Assembly (NCBI GenBank): GCA_023438785.1
Contig: JAEXQJ010000201.1
Coordinates: 1-45,474, forward strand
Length of the DNA: 45,474 bases
Origin: Pseudomonadota bacterium
GTDB lineage: Bacteria; Myxococcota_A; Polyangia; Fen-1088
Direction: 5' to 3'
The number at the start of each line of letters is the position of its first letter. Position 1 is the stretch's first letter. Position numbers and translations under genes: made by a program. Below the pieces are notes generated by a model. It was given only the letters and a program-made list of their open reading frames with translations, was not told where the DNA came from and made no database searches. Shown here piece by piece: positions 31,811 through 40,165 of this stretch.

Positions 31811-33613
31811 GTGAGTGAACGACCGGTGATTCGCCCCCGTAACAAGGGGGATGTACCCGACGATCCCTTGTCTCGTCTGCGCCATTCGGCGTCTCACGTT
31901 ATGGCGGATGCGGTTCGCCGCCTGCGGCCCAAGGCCAAGGTGACGATCGGTCCGGCCATCGAGAGCGGCTTCTACTACGACTTCGATACGGAGCCGTTCG
32001 CCCCCGAGGACATCGAGAGGATCGAGGCCGAGATGGCCAAGATCATCGCGCAGGACCTTGCCTTCGAGCGCAAGGTGGTCTCGCGTGACGAGGCCCTCCG
32101 GCTCTTCGAAGGGCTCGGCGAGACGTACAAGGTCGAGATCATTCGCTCCATTCCCGAGGGCGAGGAGATCTCGCTCTACCAGCACGGCGATTTCGTGGAT
32201 CTGTGCGCCGGCCCCCACGTGGAGCGCACCGGGCAGATCAAGGCCTTCAAAGTCCTGTCGTTCGCTGGCGCCTACTGGCGTGGTGACGAGCGGAACCCGC
32301 AACTCCAGCGGGTTTACGGCACCGCTTTTGGCTCGAAGGACGAGCTCAAGGCCCACCTGGATCGGATTGAAGAGGCCAAGCGTCGCGACCACCGCGTGCT
32401 GGGCAAGCAACTCGACCTGTTCTCAGTAGACGAGCTGGTGGGGCCGGGATTCGTGCTCTGGCACCCAAAGGGCGCCGTCGTGCGCGAGACGCTAGAGGAC
32501 CTCATCCGGCGGGAAGTGGTGCGCCGGGGTTACCAGCCGGTGTACACGCCGCACATCGCACGTGAGCAGCTGCTCGAGAAGTCCGGGCACCTGGCGCACT
32601 ACAAGGAGAATCTCTTCGGCGGCATGGAGCTTGAAGGCCAGCGCTATCTGGTCAAGCCCATGAACTGCCCGTTCCACATCGCCATCTACCGCTCGCAGCT
32701 CCGCTCCTACCGTGAGCTGCCGGTGCGCTACGCGGAGTTGGGCACCGTCTATCGCTACGAGCGGTCGGGCGTGCTGCACGGACTGCTGCGCGTGCGCGGC
32801 TTCACGCAAGACGACGCCCACCTGTTCCTGCGCGAGGACCAGATCGAGGAGGAGATGGCCGCCTGCGTGCGGTTCGGCCTGGATCTGCTGAACACCTTTG
32901 GATTCACTGACGTCAAGGCCTTCCTGGCGACGCGTCCCGCGGACTTCATGGGCGATCCCCAGGTCTGGGACGACGCGGAGGCCGCCATCAAGCGCGTCCT
33001 TGAGGCCGCGCGCATGCCCTACGAGGTGGACGAGGGCGGCGGGGCTTTCTACGGCCCCAAGATCGATCTCAAGATTCGCGATGCGCTGGGGCGCGAATGG
33101 CAGTGCACCACCTTCCAGCTCGACTTTCAGCTACCCCAGCGTTTCGAGCTCGAATACGTGGCACAGGACGGTTCGCGCAAGCGGCCCGTCATGATTCACC
33201 GGGCGTTGTTCGGCTCGGTCGAACGATTCATCGCGGTGCTCATCGAACACTTCGCGGGCGCATTCCCTCTCTGGCTTTCCCCCGTGCAGGCGCGTGTGGT
33301 GACCGTGAGCGAGAAGGCCGACGCTTACGGGCGTGAGGTCGAAAACCATTTGCGCGCGGCTGGTTTGCGCGTGGACGCTGACCTGTCGTCTGACAAGCTC
33401 AACGCCAAGATTCGGCGGGCGCAGCTCGAGAAGATTCCCTACATGTTGGTCGTGGGAGAGAGAGACATGGCCGCTCGCGTGGTTTCGCCGCGAACGCGGG
33501 AAGGTCAGCAAATGCCGGCAACGCCTCTCGACGAGATGGCAAAGAAGCTGGTGGCCGAGGCGGTTCCACCCGTGGTGGGCGGAACTGGCCAATCCGGGTC
33601 AGGCCCGTCGTAG
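31811..33613 (+). CDS. thrS: Threonyl-tRNA synthetase lacking the TGS domain
   Basis: A 600-residue enzyme that charges tRNA-Thr. It starts directly with the N2 editing domain, whose zinc/catalytic HSASH (25-29) is present with CAGPHV. The class II core has the zinc-binding Cys of MNCPFH, the motif 2 region YRYERSGVLHGLLRVRGFTQ and motif 3 HRALFGSVERF, followed by the C-terminal anticodon-binding domain. The N-terminal TGS domain of about 60 residues found in E. coli ThrS is missing, as in some other bacteria. The GTG at 31811 has GGAG ten bases upstream. It heads the thrS-infC-rpmI-rplT-pheST-ihfA cluster. Confidence 0.96.
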   Translation: MSERPVIRPRNKGDVPDDPLSRLRHSASHVMADAVRRLRPKAKVTIGPAIESGFYYDFDTEPFAPEDIERIEAEMAKIIAQDLAFERKVVSRDEALRLFEGLGETYKVEIIRSIPEGEEISLYQHGDFVDLCAGPHVERTGQIKAFKVLSFAGAYWRGDERNPQLQRVYGTAFGSKDELKAHLDRIEEAKRRDHRVLGKQLDLFSVDELVGPGFVLWHPKGAVVRETLEDLIRREVVRRGYQPVYTPHIAREQLLEKSGHLAHYKENLFGGMELEGQRYLVKPMNCPFHIAIYRSQLRSYRELPVRYAELGTVYRYERSGVLHGLLRVRGFTQDDAHLFLREDQIEEEMAACVRFGLDLLNTFGFTDVKAFLATRPADFMGDPQVWDDAEAAIKRVLEAARMPYEVDEGGGAFYGPKIDLKIRDALGREWQCTTFQLDFQLPQRFELEYVAQDGSRKRPVMIHRALFGSVERFIAVLIEHFAGAFPLWLSPVQARVVTVSEKADAYGREVENHLRAAGLRVDADLSSDKLNAKIRRAQLEKIPYMLVVGERDMAARVVSPRTREGQQMPATPLDEMAKKLVAEAVPPVVGGTGQSGSGPS

Positions 33614-33641
33614 CGCGGCGGCAAACGCAGGAGGAAAGACC

Positions 33642-34325
33642 ATCCCTAGGCCAGGCGGATATTCCGGTGGGGGCAGCGCCCCGGACAACTACCGCGTCGG
33701 GAGGCGCATTCGCGTCCCCGAGGTGCGTGTGATCGGTGCCGACGGCTCACAGGTCGGCATCTTGCCAACCCATGAGGCTTTGCGGCTTGCCGAGGAGCAG
33801 ATGCTCGATCTGGTGGAGGTCAGCCCCCGTGCTGTGCCTCCGGTATGCCGGATCATGGACTACGGCAAGTTCAAGTACCAGGAGTCCAAGAAGGAGAAAG
33901 CCTCGCGTCGACACCAGTCGACGGTGGTGATCAAGGAGATCAAGCTCCGGCCCAAGACCGACACCCACGACTTCGAATTCAAGCTGAAGCACATCCGACG
34001 CTTCTTGGGCGAAGGCAACAAGTGCAAGCTGGTCGTCGTCTTCCGTGGGCGCGAGATCGTGCACCCGGAAACCGGGCAGTCCATGTTGGACCAGGTCGTC
34101 AAGGCCTGCCTGGACATCGCTGCCGTGGAGCAGAAGCCCTCGATGGAAGGTCGCCGCATGGTGATGGTGATCGGCCCTCGCTCGGGTGTCATTCGGCCAG
34201 CCGGAGGGCCTGCGCCGGCGGGGCCCGTGGGAAGCGCCGGCGGCGGACCTGCGACGTCTGCGCCACGTCCGCCTCAGTCTCCTGCGCCGCGTCCTGGTTT
34301 CTCGCCGCCCGTGCCGAAGCCGTAG
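33642..34325 (+). CDS. infC: Translation initiation factor IF-3 with AUC start and C-terminal tail
   Basis: A 227-residue IF-3, which binds the 30S subunit, keeps it apart from 50S and checks start codons. The N-domain begins at NYRVGRRIRVPEVRVIG. The linker and C-domain include KEIKLRPKTDTHDFEFK and FRGREIVHPETG. The frame has no ATG/GTG/TTG at the right place. An ATC at 33642 lies 7 nt after a perfect AGGAGG (33629-33634), and rare AUU/AUC starts are known for infC because IF-3 represses its own translation at them. A Pro/Gly/Ala-rich tail of about 45 residues extends beyond the usual end, recalling Myxococcus xanthus Dsg. Confidence 0.95.
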   Translation: MPRPGGYSGGGSAPDNYRVGRRIRVPEVRVIGADGSQVGILPTHEALRLAEEQMLDLVEVSPRAVPPVCRIMDYGKFKYQESKKEKASRRHQSTVVIKEIKLRPKTDTHDFEFKLKHIRRFLGEGNKCKLVVVFRGREIVHPETGQSMLDQVVKACLDIAAVEQKPSMEGRRMVMVIGPRSGVIRPAGGPAPAGPVGSAGGGPATSAPRPPQSPAPRPGFSPPVPKP

Positions 34326-34343
34326 CCGTCCCTCGCTCTTGCC

Positions 34344-34384
34344 GCGGCGCCGTTGTCTCTCGGGATCGGCGCCGCTTTTTTTTT
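34344..34384 (+). terminator. Intrinsic terminator between infC and rpmI
   Basis: GCGGCGCCG (34344-34352) pairs perfectly with CGGCGCCGC (34367-34375) around a 14-nt loop, followed by nine T residues (34376-34384). It starts 18 nt after the infC stop, inside a cluster usually transcribed as one unit. It could end thrS-infC transcripts or act as an attenuator for the ribosomal-protein genes. Confidence 0.93.
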
Positions 34385-34425
34385 GGAAAACACCAACCCA
34401 GGCTGCTGGTTGTGTCTGTAGCCTC

Positions 34426-34453
34426 TTGCACTACTCGGCGGTCTCGATATACT
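34426..34453 (+). promoter_or_regulatory. Promoter of rpmI-rplT
   Basis: A -10 TATACT (34448-34453, five of six) lies 16 nt after TTGCAC (34426-34431). The predicted start near 34460 leaves only about 5 nt before the rpmI ATG. It directly follows the terminator, so it would restart transcription for rpmI onward. Confidence 0.5.
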
Positions 34454-34464
34454 CCGCGCCTCCC

Positions 34465-34671
34465 ATGCCCAAGCTCAAGATGAAGACCAAATCCAGCGTG
34501 AAGAAACGCTTCAAGCTGACGGCCAAGGGACGCATCAAGAGGAAGCGTGCCTACCTGCGGCACATTCTGACCCCCAAGCGGTCCGGCAACAAACGGAAGC
34601 TGCGCCGGGGTGCATACATCGCCAAGAGCCAGGAACATCAGATCAAGGCGATGATCCCTTACGGACTGTAG
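34465..34671 (+). CDS. rpmI: Large ribosomal subunit protein bL35
   Basis: A 68-residue, very basic protein beginning MPKLKMKTKSSVKKRFK with HILTPKRSGNKRKLR in the middle, both family signatures. It is part of the 50S subunit. No Shine-Dalgarno sequence precedes the ATG (CGCGCCTCCC lies directly before it), and the upstream -10 implies an almost leaderless mRNA. It is followed by rplT after 10 nt, the universal bL35-bL20 order. Confidence 0.97.
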   Translation: MPKLKMKTKSSVKKRFKLTAKGRIKRKRAYLRHILTPKRSGNKRKLRRGAYIAKSQEHQIKAMIPYGL

Positions 34672-34681
34672 GAGTTGACCC

Positions 34682-35035
34682 ATGCCCCGCGCTAAAGGTG
34701 GATTCAAGACAACGCGACGCCGGAACCGCATCCGCAAGGCTGCGAAGGGGTTCCGTGGCGGGCGCTCCAAGCTGTGGAAGGCAGCAGTAGAGGCGGTCCA
34801 CCGCAAGTGGCGCTACTCGCTCTTTCACCGCCGCAAGAGGAAGGGTGACTTCCGGGGCGTGTGGATCGCCCGCATCAATGCGGCCAGCCGCGAACTCGGC
34901 GTGAGCTACTCGCGTCTGATTTCGGCCCTGGAGAAGAAGAGCATCAAGCTCGATCGCAAGATTCTGGCTGATCTGGCGATCAGTGACCCGAACGCCTTCA
35001 AGAAGGTGGTCCAGGTCGCTCAGGCTGCCGCCTAG
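34682..35035 (+). CDS. rplT: Large ribosomal subunit protein bL20
   Basis: A 117-residue basic protein with PRAKGGFKTTRRRNRIRKAA at the start and the usual helical region with RKWRYSLFHRRKRKGDFRG. bL20 binds 23S rRNA early in 50S assembly and in several bacteria represses its own operon by binding the mRNA. TAGGAG precedes the ATG at good spacing. The following pheS starts 14 nt later. Confidence 0.97.
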   Translation: MPRAKGGFKTTRRRNRIRKAAKGFRGGRSKLWKAAVEAVHRKWRYSLFHRRKRKGDFRGVWIARINAASRELGVSYSRLISALEKKSIKLDRKILADLAISDPNAFKKVVQVAQAAA

Positions 35036-35049
35036 AGCCCTCCGCCGTC

Positions 35050-36120
35050 ATGGCCAGCGAGGGTGCGCCCGCGGCCCAGGATCTGATTCGGGCTTTCGAG
35101 CGCCTGACAGAGGAGTTCTCCTCAGAGATTGGTCAACTCGCCACCGAACAGGATATGCGCGCCGTGCAGGCGCGCTATCTGGGGCGGAAGGGTAAGGCCA
35201 CCGATTTGATGAAGGCCCTCGGGCGGATCCCGCCCGGGGACCGTCCCGCCGTGGGCGAGGCCGCCAACCGGGCTCGCGCCGCCATCGAGGGCGCGGTGGA
35301 GGCTCGGTTGCGGGCATTGGCAGACAGTGCCCTGTCCTCCGAGTTGCAGCGTTCCGTGGACGTCACTCTGCCTGGCCGAGGTCGTCCCGCCGGAACCCTG
35401 CATCCTCTGACCCGCGTGCGCCTGGAGATCGAAGCGATCTTCGCCGGACTCGGCTTCGAGGTGCGCACGGGACCGTGGATCGAGACCGAGTGGCACAACT
35501 TCGACGCGCTGAATACGCCGTCGGATCACCCGGCGCGCGACATGCACGATACGTTCTATGTGGAGGACGGGCTCATTCTGCGCTCGCACACCTCCCCCGT
35601 GCAGATTCGCACCATGTTGGCCGGGCCACCGCCGGTGAGGATCATCGCGCCAGGCAACGTCTTCCGTCGCGATGACGATGCCACGCACACGCCCATGTTT
35701 CCGCAGTGCGAATGCCTGCACGTGGACAAAAACGTGAGCTTCGAGGATCTCAAGGCCACGCTGATTCTCTTCGTCCAGCGCTTCTTTGGTCCCGGGACCC
35801 AGATCCGGCTGCGGCCAAGCTTCTTTCCGTTCACCGAACCGTCCGCGGAGGTGGATGCCTCGTGCTTCATGTGCGAGGGGAAGCTGCCGGCCCGCTCCTC
35901 TTGCCGGCTGTGCAAGGGAACAGGGTGGCTGGAGATCGGCGGCTCGGGGATGGTCCACCCGAACGTCTTCAAGGCCGTGGGTTACGACAAGTACGACGTG
36001 ACCGGCTTCGCGTTCGGCATGGGTCTGTCGCGCATGGCCATGCTCAAGTATGGGGTGCCTGACCTTCGTCTGTTCTACGAGAACGATTTGCGCTTTTTGC
36101 GCCAGTTTCCGGCAGGATAG
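35050..36120 (+). CDS. pheS: Phenylalanyl-tRNA synthetase alpha subunit
   Basis: A 356-residue class II catalytic subunit of the alpha2beta2 enzyme. It has an N-terminal coiled-coil, motif 2 with SHTSPVQIRTM and IIAPGNVFRRDDDATH, motif 3 in GFAFGMGLSRMAMLKYG, and the substrate-site FFPFTEPSAEVD. A four-cysteine cluster (CFMC and CRLC with 10 residues between) near residues 275-292 looks like a zinc knuckle, which occurs in many bacterial PheS proteins. The start has no Shine-Dalgarno sequence and probably relies on coupling with rplT. pheT follows after 9 nt. Confidence 0.97.
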   Translation: MASEGAPAAQDLIRAFERLTEEFSSEIGQLATEQDMRAVQARYLGRKGKATDLMKALGRIPPGDRPAVGEAANRARAAIEGAVEARLRALADSALSSELQRSVDVTLPGRGRPAGTLHPLTRVRLEIEAIFAGLGFEVRTGPWIETEWHNFDALNTPSDHPARDMHDTFYVEDGLILRSHTSPVQIRTMLAGPPPVRIIAPGNVFRRDDDATHTPMFPQCECLHVDKNVSFEDLKATLILFVQRFFGPGTQIRLRPSFFPFTEPSAEVDASCFMCEGKLPARSSCRLCKGTGWLEIGGSGMVHPNVFKAVGYDKYDVTGFAFGMGLSRMAMLKYGVPDLRLFYENDLRFLRQFPAG

Positions 36121-36129
36121 AGGCCGAAG

Positions 36130-38526
36130 ATGAAGATTTCGTTGAACTGGCTGCGGGAGCTGGTGGAGTTCCCGGCTGGCACCGATGCGGACGCCGTCGC
36201 GCGGGCCCTCACCGAACAGGGGCTCGAGGTGGAGGGCCTGGAGGCCAAGGGACACGAGCTGAAGGGCGTGCTGGTCGCTGAGGTGCTGGACGTGAAGCCG
36301 CACCCCAACGCGGACAAGCTGCGCATCGTGCGGGTGCGTGCGGGGACTCGTGAGGAGAACGTGGTGTGTGGAGCGCCCAACGTGCCTCCGCCCGGTCATC
36401 GGGTGTGCTGGGCCGCGCCGGGGGCGCAACTGCCCGGGGGACGAACCTTGGAGGGGCGCGAGATCCGCGGCGTGTTCTCGCCGGGCATGTTGTGCAGTGA
36501 GCCCGAGATGGGCTTGGGCGAGAGCGGCGAGGGGATACTGGTCCTGGAGCCATCGGCGCCCTCCGGGGCGGATGTGGCCGAATGCGTGGGCGCGCGCGAT
36601 TACGTCCTGGACGTGAACGTGACGCCAAACCGCGCGGATGCCCTGTCTCATGTGGGGGTGGCCCGCGACCTGGCAGCTCACTTCGGCACGCGCCTGCTGA
36701 CGCCCTCGTTGCCTGGGGTGTGCGAGGTGGAGGGCGAGGCGCCGCTGGATGTGCAGATCGACGATGCCGTGGCCTGCCCGCGCTACACGGCCAGCTTCGT
36801 CACCGGGCTGCAGGTGCGTCCCAGCCCGATCTCCATGCGGCTGCGCCTGCAGTACTGCGGCGTGCGCGCCATCTCCAACCTGGTCGATGTGACGAACTAC
36901 GTCCTTCTGGAGACCGGGCACCCGCTGCACGCCTTTGACCTGGACAAGCTGGCTAACGGGATTGTCGTACGGCGGGCCTTGCCGGGCGAGCGCATGGTGA
37001 CCCTGGACAACCAGACGCGCGAGCTCCGTCCCGAGGACGTTGTCATCACCGACGCCAACGGTCCCGTGGCCCTGGCCGGGGTCATGGGAGGGGCTAGCTC
37101 GGAGGTGTCCGAAGACACCCACGGCGTGTTGCTCGAGGCCGCGACCTTCGATCCTTCGAGCATTCGGCGGACCGCGCGTCGGCTGGGCCTGAATTCAGAG
37201 GCCTCCTACCGTTTCGAGCGTGGCGTCGATGCCAACGGCGTCGTCCAGGCCGCGCGGCGGGCTGTTTCGCTGCTGTCCGTGCTCGGGGGCGGGCGCGTCG
37301 TGAGGGCCATGGTGGATCGTTACCCCGGCCCGCGACCGCCCGTTCAAGTCGAGCTGTCCAGCGCGCGCTTGCGGCGCGTGACGGGGGCCGACTACTCCAT
37401 CGCGTTCGCGCGGGAGAGGCTCGAGCGTTTGGGGATCGCCTGCGCGCTGACCGACGACGGCCTGGTGGCCACGATCCCGAGCTACCGGCAGGACATCCGC
37501 ATCGCCGAGGATCTCATCGAGGAGATCCTCCGCATGGGCGAATACGGCAAGCCGGCCAACAAGGAGCGCTTGCTCACCAATGCCACGCCGCGGGCCGACC
37601 CCGAGGCCCCCGCGGATCGGGCGCGCGGCCTACTGGCCGGTGCGGGGCTGCACGAAATCGTGAGCTGGGCCTTCGTCCCGCGGGCCGTTCTCGATGCCGT
37701 CAGCGATGGCAAAAATGAAGGGCTCTCGAACGGTGTAGTGGTGAAGAACCCGATCTCGGCGGATTACGAGGTGATGCGCACCTGTCTGCTGCCGGGGCTG
37801 GCCGACGCTCTCAAGCGGAATCTGTCTCGTGGGCAGGGTGAGGTGTGGCTGTTCGAGGTGGGGCCCATCGTTCGACGGGGCGAGGAGAAGTCGCCCTCGG
37901 AGAGCAACCGCGCGGCGGGCCTCATTTGCGGGCGCCGGGCCGAGTGGCTCAAGCCGGGAGAGGAGCTGGACTTCTTCGATCTCAAGCGGGTGGTCGAGGA
38001 TTTGCTGCGCGGCTTTGGCGTAGGGGATGCCCTCTACTCCGCCCCCGCGGCGGTGCCCTATCTGCACCCGGGCGTCTCGGCGCAGGTGAGCACCCGTGAG
38101 GGCACGTTGCTGGGCCACCTGGGCGAGCTCCATCCTGCGGTGGCACGGAAACTCGGGGTGGAGGTGCGCGCCTTCTATTTCGAGCTGGCCGTCGACGCTC
38201 TGGCTGGGCTCTCGCAAGCGCTGCGCATCGTTGCGCCGCCGCGATTCCCCGCCGTGGCGCGCGACGTGTCGTTCTGGATCGATGAGCAGGTGTCAGCCGA
38301 GGCGCAGCGAGGCGCCATGCGAGCGGCCGGCGAGTCTCTCCTGCGCGATGTGACGGTCCTGGAGGACTTCCGCGATCCCAAGTACGCGCCGCCTGGCAAG
38401 AAGGGCATGCTGTGGACGCTGACCTACCGGGCCGCGGACCGTACGCTGACCGACACGGAGGCCGATCAGGCCCACGCCCGGGTGATCAAGGCGTTATCCG
38501 ACAGGTGCTCCATCCAGATTCGTTAG
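36130..38526 (+). CDS. pheT: Phenylalanyl-tRNA synthetase beta subunit
   Basis: A 798-residue partner of PheS. The N-terminal part shows the tRNA-binding domain (GVLVAEVLDVKPHPNADKLR, about 46-65). The B3/B4 editing region follows, then the B5 domain with HGVLLEAATFDPSSIRRTAR and the catalytic-like core. A C-terminal ferredoxin-fold anticodon-binding domain (FPAVARDVSFWID to the end) completes it. Length is standard. It is the last synthetase gene before ihfA in the classical order. Confidence 0.97.
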   Translation: MKISLNWLRELVEFPAGTDADAVARALTEQGLEVEGLEAKGHELKGVLVAEVLDVKPHPNADKLRIVRVRAGTREENVVCGAPNVPPPGHRVCWAAPGAQLPGGRTLEGREIRGVFSPGMLCSEPEMGLGESGEGILVLEPSAPSGADVAECVGARDYVLDVNVTPNRADALSHVGVARDLAAHFGTRLLTPSLPGVCEVEGEAPLDVQIDDAVACPRYTASFVTGLQVRPSPISMRLRLQYCGVRAISNLVDVTNYVLLETGHPLHAFDLDKLANGIVVRRALPGERMVTLDNQTRELRPEDVVITDANGPVALAGVMGGASSEVSEDTHGVLLEAATFDPSSIRRTARRLGLNSEASYRFERGVDANGVVQAARRAVSLLSVLGGGRVVRAMVDRYPGPRPPVQVELSSARLRRVTGADYSIAFARERLERLGIACALTDDGLVATIPSYRQDIRIAEDLIEEILRMGEYGKPANKERLLTNATPRADPEAPADRARGLLAGAGLHEIVSWAFVPRAVLDAVSDGKNEGLSNGVVVKNPISADYEVMRTCLLPGLADALKRNLSRGQGEVWLFEVGPIVRRGEEKSPSESNRAAGLICGRRAEWLKPGEELDFFDLKRVVEDLLRGFGVGDALYSAPAAVPYLHPGVSAQVSTREGTLLGHLGELHPAVARKLGVEVRAFYFELAVDALAGLSQALRIVAPPRFPAVARDVSFWIDEQVSAEAQRGAMRAAGESLLRDVTVLEDFRDPKYAPPGKKGMLWTLTYRAADRTLTDTEADQAHARVIKALSDRCSIQIR

Positions 38527-38542
38527 CCTCTGCGTTAACTCT

Positions 38543-38571
38543 TTGACGTTTAAGCGGAATTTGGAGAACAT
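38543..38571 (+). promoter_or_regulatory. Possible promoter of ihfA
   Basis: TTGACG (38543-38548) and GAACAT (38566-38571, three of six) are 17 nt apart. The start of transcription would fall at about 38578-38579, on the ATG, giving a leaderless mRNA. A GGAG at 38563-38566 is too far from the ATG (about 12 nt) to be an ideal ribosome site. Confidence 0.3.
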
Positions 38572-38578
38572 TGATCAC

Positions 38579-38857
38579 ATGACCAAGGCCGACATCGTCG
38601 AGACGGTGCACGAGAAGGTCGGCGGCTTTTCCAAGAAGGAAGCAGCCGACATCGTGGAGACCGTGTTCGACACCATCAAGGAGACCCTGGAGAAGGGCGA
38701 GAAGATCAAGATCTCGGGCTTTGGCAATTTCGTGGTCAGAGACAAGAACGCCCGCGCCGGCCGCAACCCTCAGACCGGTGAAGAGATCACCATCAGCGCC
38801 CGGCGGGTTCTGACATTCAAGCCCAGCCAGGTGCTCAAGAACGCGCTCAACGGCTGA
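38579..38857 (+). CDS. ihfA: Integration host factor alpha subunit
   Basis: A 92-residue HU/IHF protein beginning MTKADIVETVHEKVGGFSKK, with ISGFGNFVVRDKNARAGRNP spanning the DNA-binding arm and ending RVLTFKPSQVLKNALNG, all typical of IHF alpha. The position right after pheT is the conserved place of ihfA (himA) in Proteobacteria. ATG 38579 gives the family start; an in-frame TTG at 38543 overlaps the candidate -35 and is rejected. The beta-like partner gene is at 6.7 kb. Confidence 0.95.
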   Translation: MTKADIVETVHEKVGGFSKKEAADIVETVFDTIKETLEKGEKIKISGFGNFVVRDKNARAGRNPQTGEEITISARRVLTFKPSQVLKNALNG

Positions 38858-38858
38858 G

Positions 38859-39251
38859 GTGGGCAGGACTCCGTTGTCCCGGCGCGCGCTCGTTCCGGTT
38901 GACCCCAACGCCATCCCCGACAAGCCCTACTTCAAGATCGGGGAGGCGGCGCGCCTGTGTGCAGTGAAGCCCTATGTGCTGCGCTACTGGGAGACGGAGT
39001 TCCATTCCGTGCGGCCGCAGAAGACCCGCTCTCAACAGCGGCTGTATCGAAGAAAAGACGTTGAACACTTGCTTCGTATACGCCAGTTGCTCTATGAACA
39101 GCGCTTCACGATCGAGGGGGCGCGAGCACGCTTGCGCGAGCTCGGTCACGATGAGGTGCCGGCGACCGTTCCACCCCCGGAAATCGACGCCGACACCCTC
39201 AGAAAGATCAAGCAAGGCCTTCTGGATCTGATACGACTTGGGGACGATTGA
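38859..39251 (+). CDS. MerR family transcriptional regulator
   Basis: A 130-residue regulator with a winged helix-turn-helix near the N-terminus (YFKIGEAARLCAVKPYVLRYWE, about residues 24-45). The wing has RRKDVEHLLRIRQLL, and a short coiled-coil follows. No C-terminal cysteine or ligand domain is present, so it is a small MerR type that often sits next to ihfA in Deltaproteobacteria with unknown targets. The GTG at 38859 begins one base after the ihfA stop, so the two are co-expressed. Confidence 0.9.
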   Translation: MGRTPLSRRALVPVDPNAIPDKPYFKIGEAARLCAVKPYVLRYWETEFHSVRPQKTRSQQRLYRRKDVEHLLRIRQLLYEQRFTIEGARARLRELGHDEVPATVPPPEIDADTLRKIKQGLLDLIRLGDD

Positions 39252-39284
39252 GGGCGGTTGAGGGGACGAAAAACTCAATAACAT

Positions 39285-39362
<78 letters not shown>

Positions 39363-39372
39363 AGTAAGAGCC

Positions 39373-40164
39373 GTGTCATCCAAGCCATTCATTCTACTGA
39401 GCAATGACGATGGCGTGATGGCGCCGGGTATCCATGCGCTCGCGGAGGCGCTGGCGGACGTGGCGGACGTCATGGTCGCCGCGCCCGATCGAGAGCGCAG
39501 CGCGACCTCGCACGCCATCAGCTTGGATCGACCGCTGCGCGTGGAGCAGGTGCGGCCCAACGTGTTCTCGATCGACGGGACACCCGTCGATTGTGTGTAC
39601 CTGGCGCTCTTGCACCTGGTGCCGCGCACGCCGGACCTGTGCCTTTCGGGCATCAACAACGGCTTCAACCTCGGTTCGGACGTGTTCTATTCGGGGACGG
39701 TGGGGGCGGCCATCGAGGCCACCCTGCGGGGCGTCCCCTCGGTGGCGGTGTCGCTGGAGCGGCGTCGGCCCCAGGACTTCAGTCACGCGGCTGCCTTCGC
39801 GCGTGCCCTGGCGACCGAGGTCTTGGCGCGCGGGCCGGGCGCCATCGCGCCCAACACCGTGCTCAACGTCAACGTGCCCGCCGGGGCGGTGCACGGGTTC
39901 CAGGTGACCTCATTGGGCAAGCGCGTCTACCGGGACCAGGTCGAGGTTCGCGAGGACCTGCGCGGGCGGGCGTACTACTGGATCGGGGGGCCCGAGGTGA
40001 AGGGTATGGATGTTCCAGACACGGACGGCATGGCGGTTAGCGCGGGTTTGGCCTCGGTCACGCCACTCAGCCTGGATTTGACGAGCCGTTCGGCCCAGAA
40101 ATCCATGCTCGGCTGGAACATCGGCGACTTCAAAGAGAGCGCAGCGGTTCGCGCGGGAGACTAG
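39373..40164 (+). CDS. surE: 5'/3'-nucleotidase SurE
   Basis: A 263-residue metal-dependent phosphatase that dephosphorylates nucleoside monophosphates and is linked to stress survival. The metal-binding LSNDDGVMAPGIHAL (8-22) and the second site around SGINNGFNLGSDVFYSGTVG are intact. Length matches the family. The start is GTG at 39373, only 12 nt after tRNA-Pro, so mature tRNA release would leave a very short mRNA leader. pcm follows one nt after the stop, with which it should be co-translated. Confidence 0.96.
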   Translation: MSSKPFILLSNDDGVMAPGIHALAEALADVADVMVAAPDRERSATSHAISLDRPLRVEQVRPNVFSIDGTPVDCVYLALLHLVPRTPDLCLSGINNGFNLGSDVFYSGTVGAAIEATLRGVPSVAVSLERRRPQDFSHAAAFARALATEVLARGPGAIAPNTVLNVNVPAGAVHGFQVTSLGKRVYRDQVEVREDLRGRAYYWIGGPEVKGMDVPDTDGMAVSAGLASVTPLSLDLTSRSAQKSMLGWNIGDFKESAAVRAGD

Positions 40165-40165
40165 G

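Noticed and set aside
35122..37122. A 666-codon frame antisense to pheS/pheT
   Set aside because: It runs across two well-supported genes and has the His/Arg/Gln-rich composition of antisense shadows.
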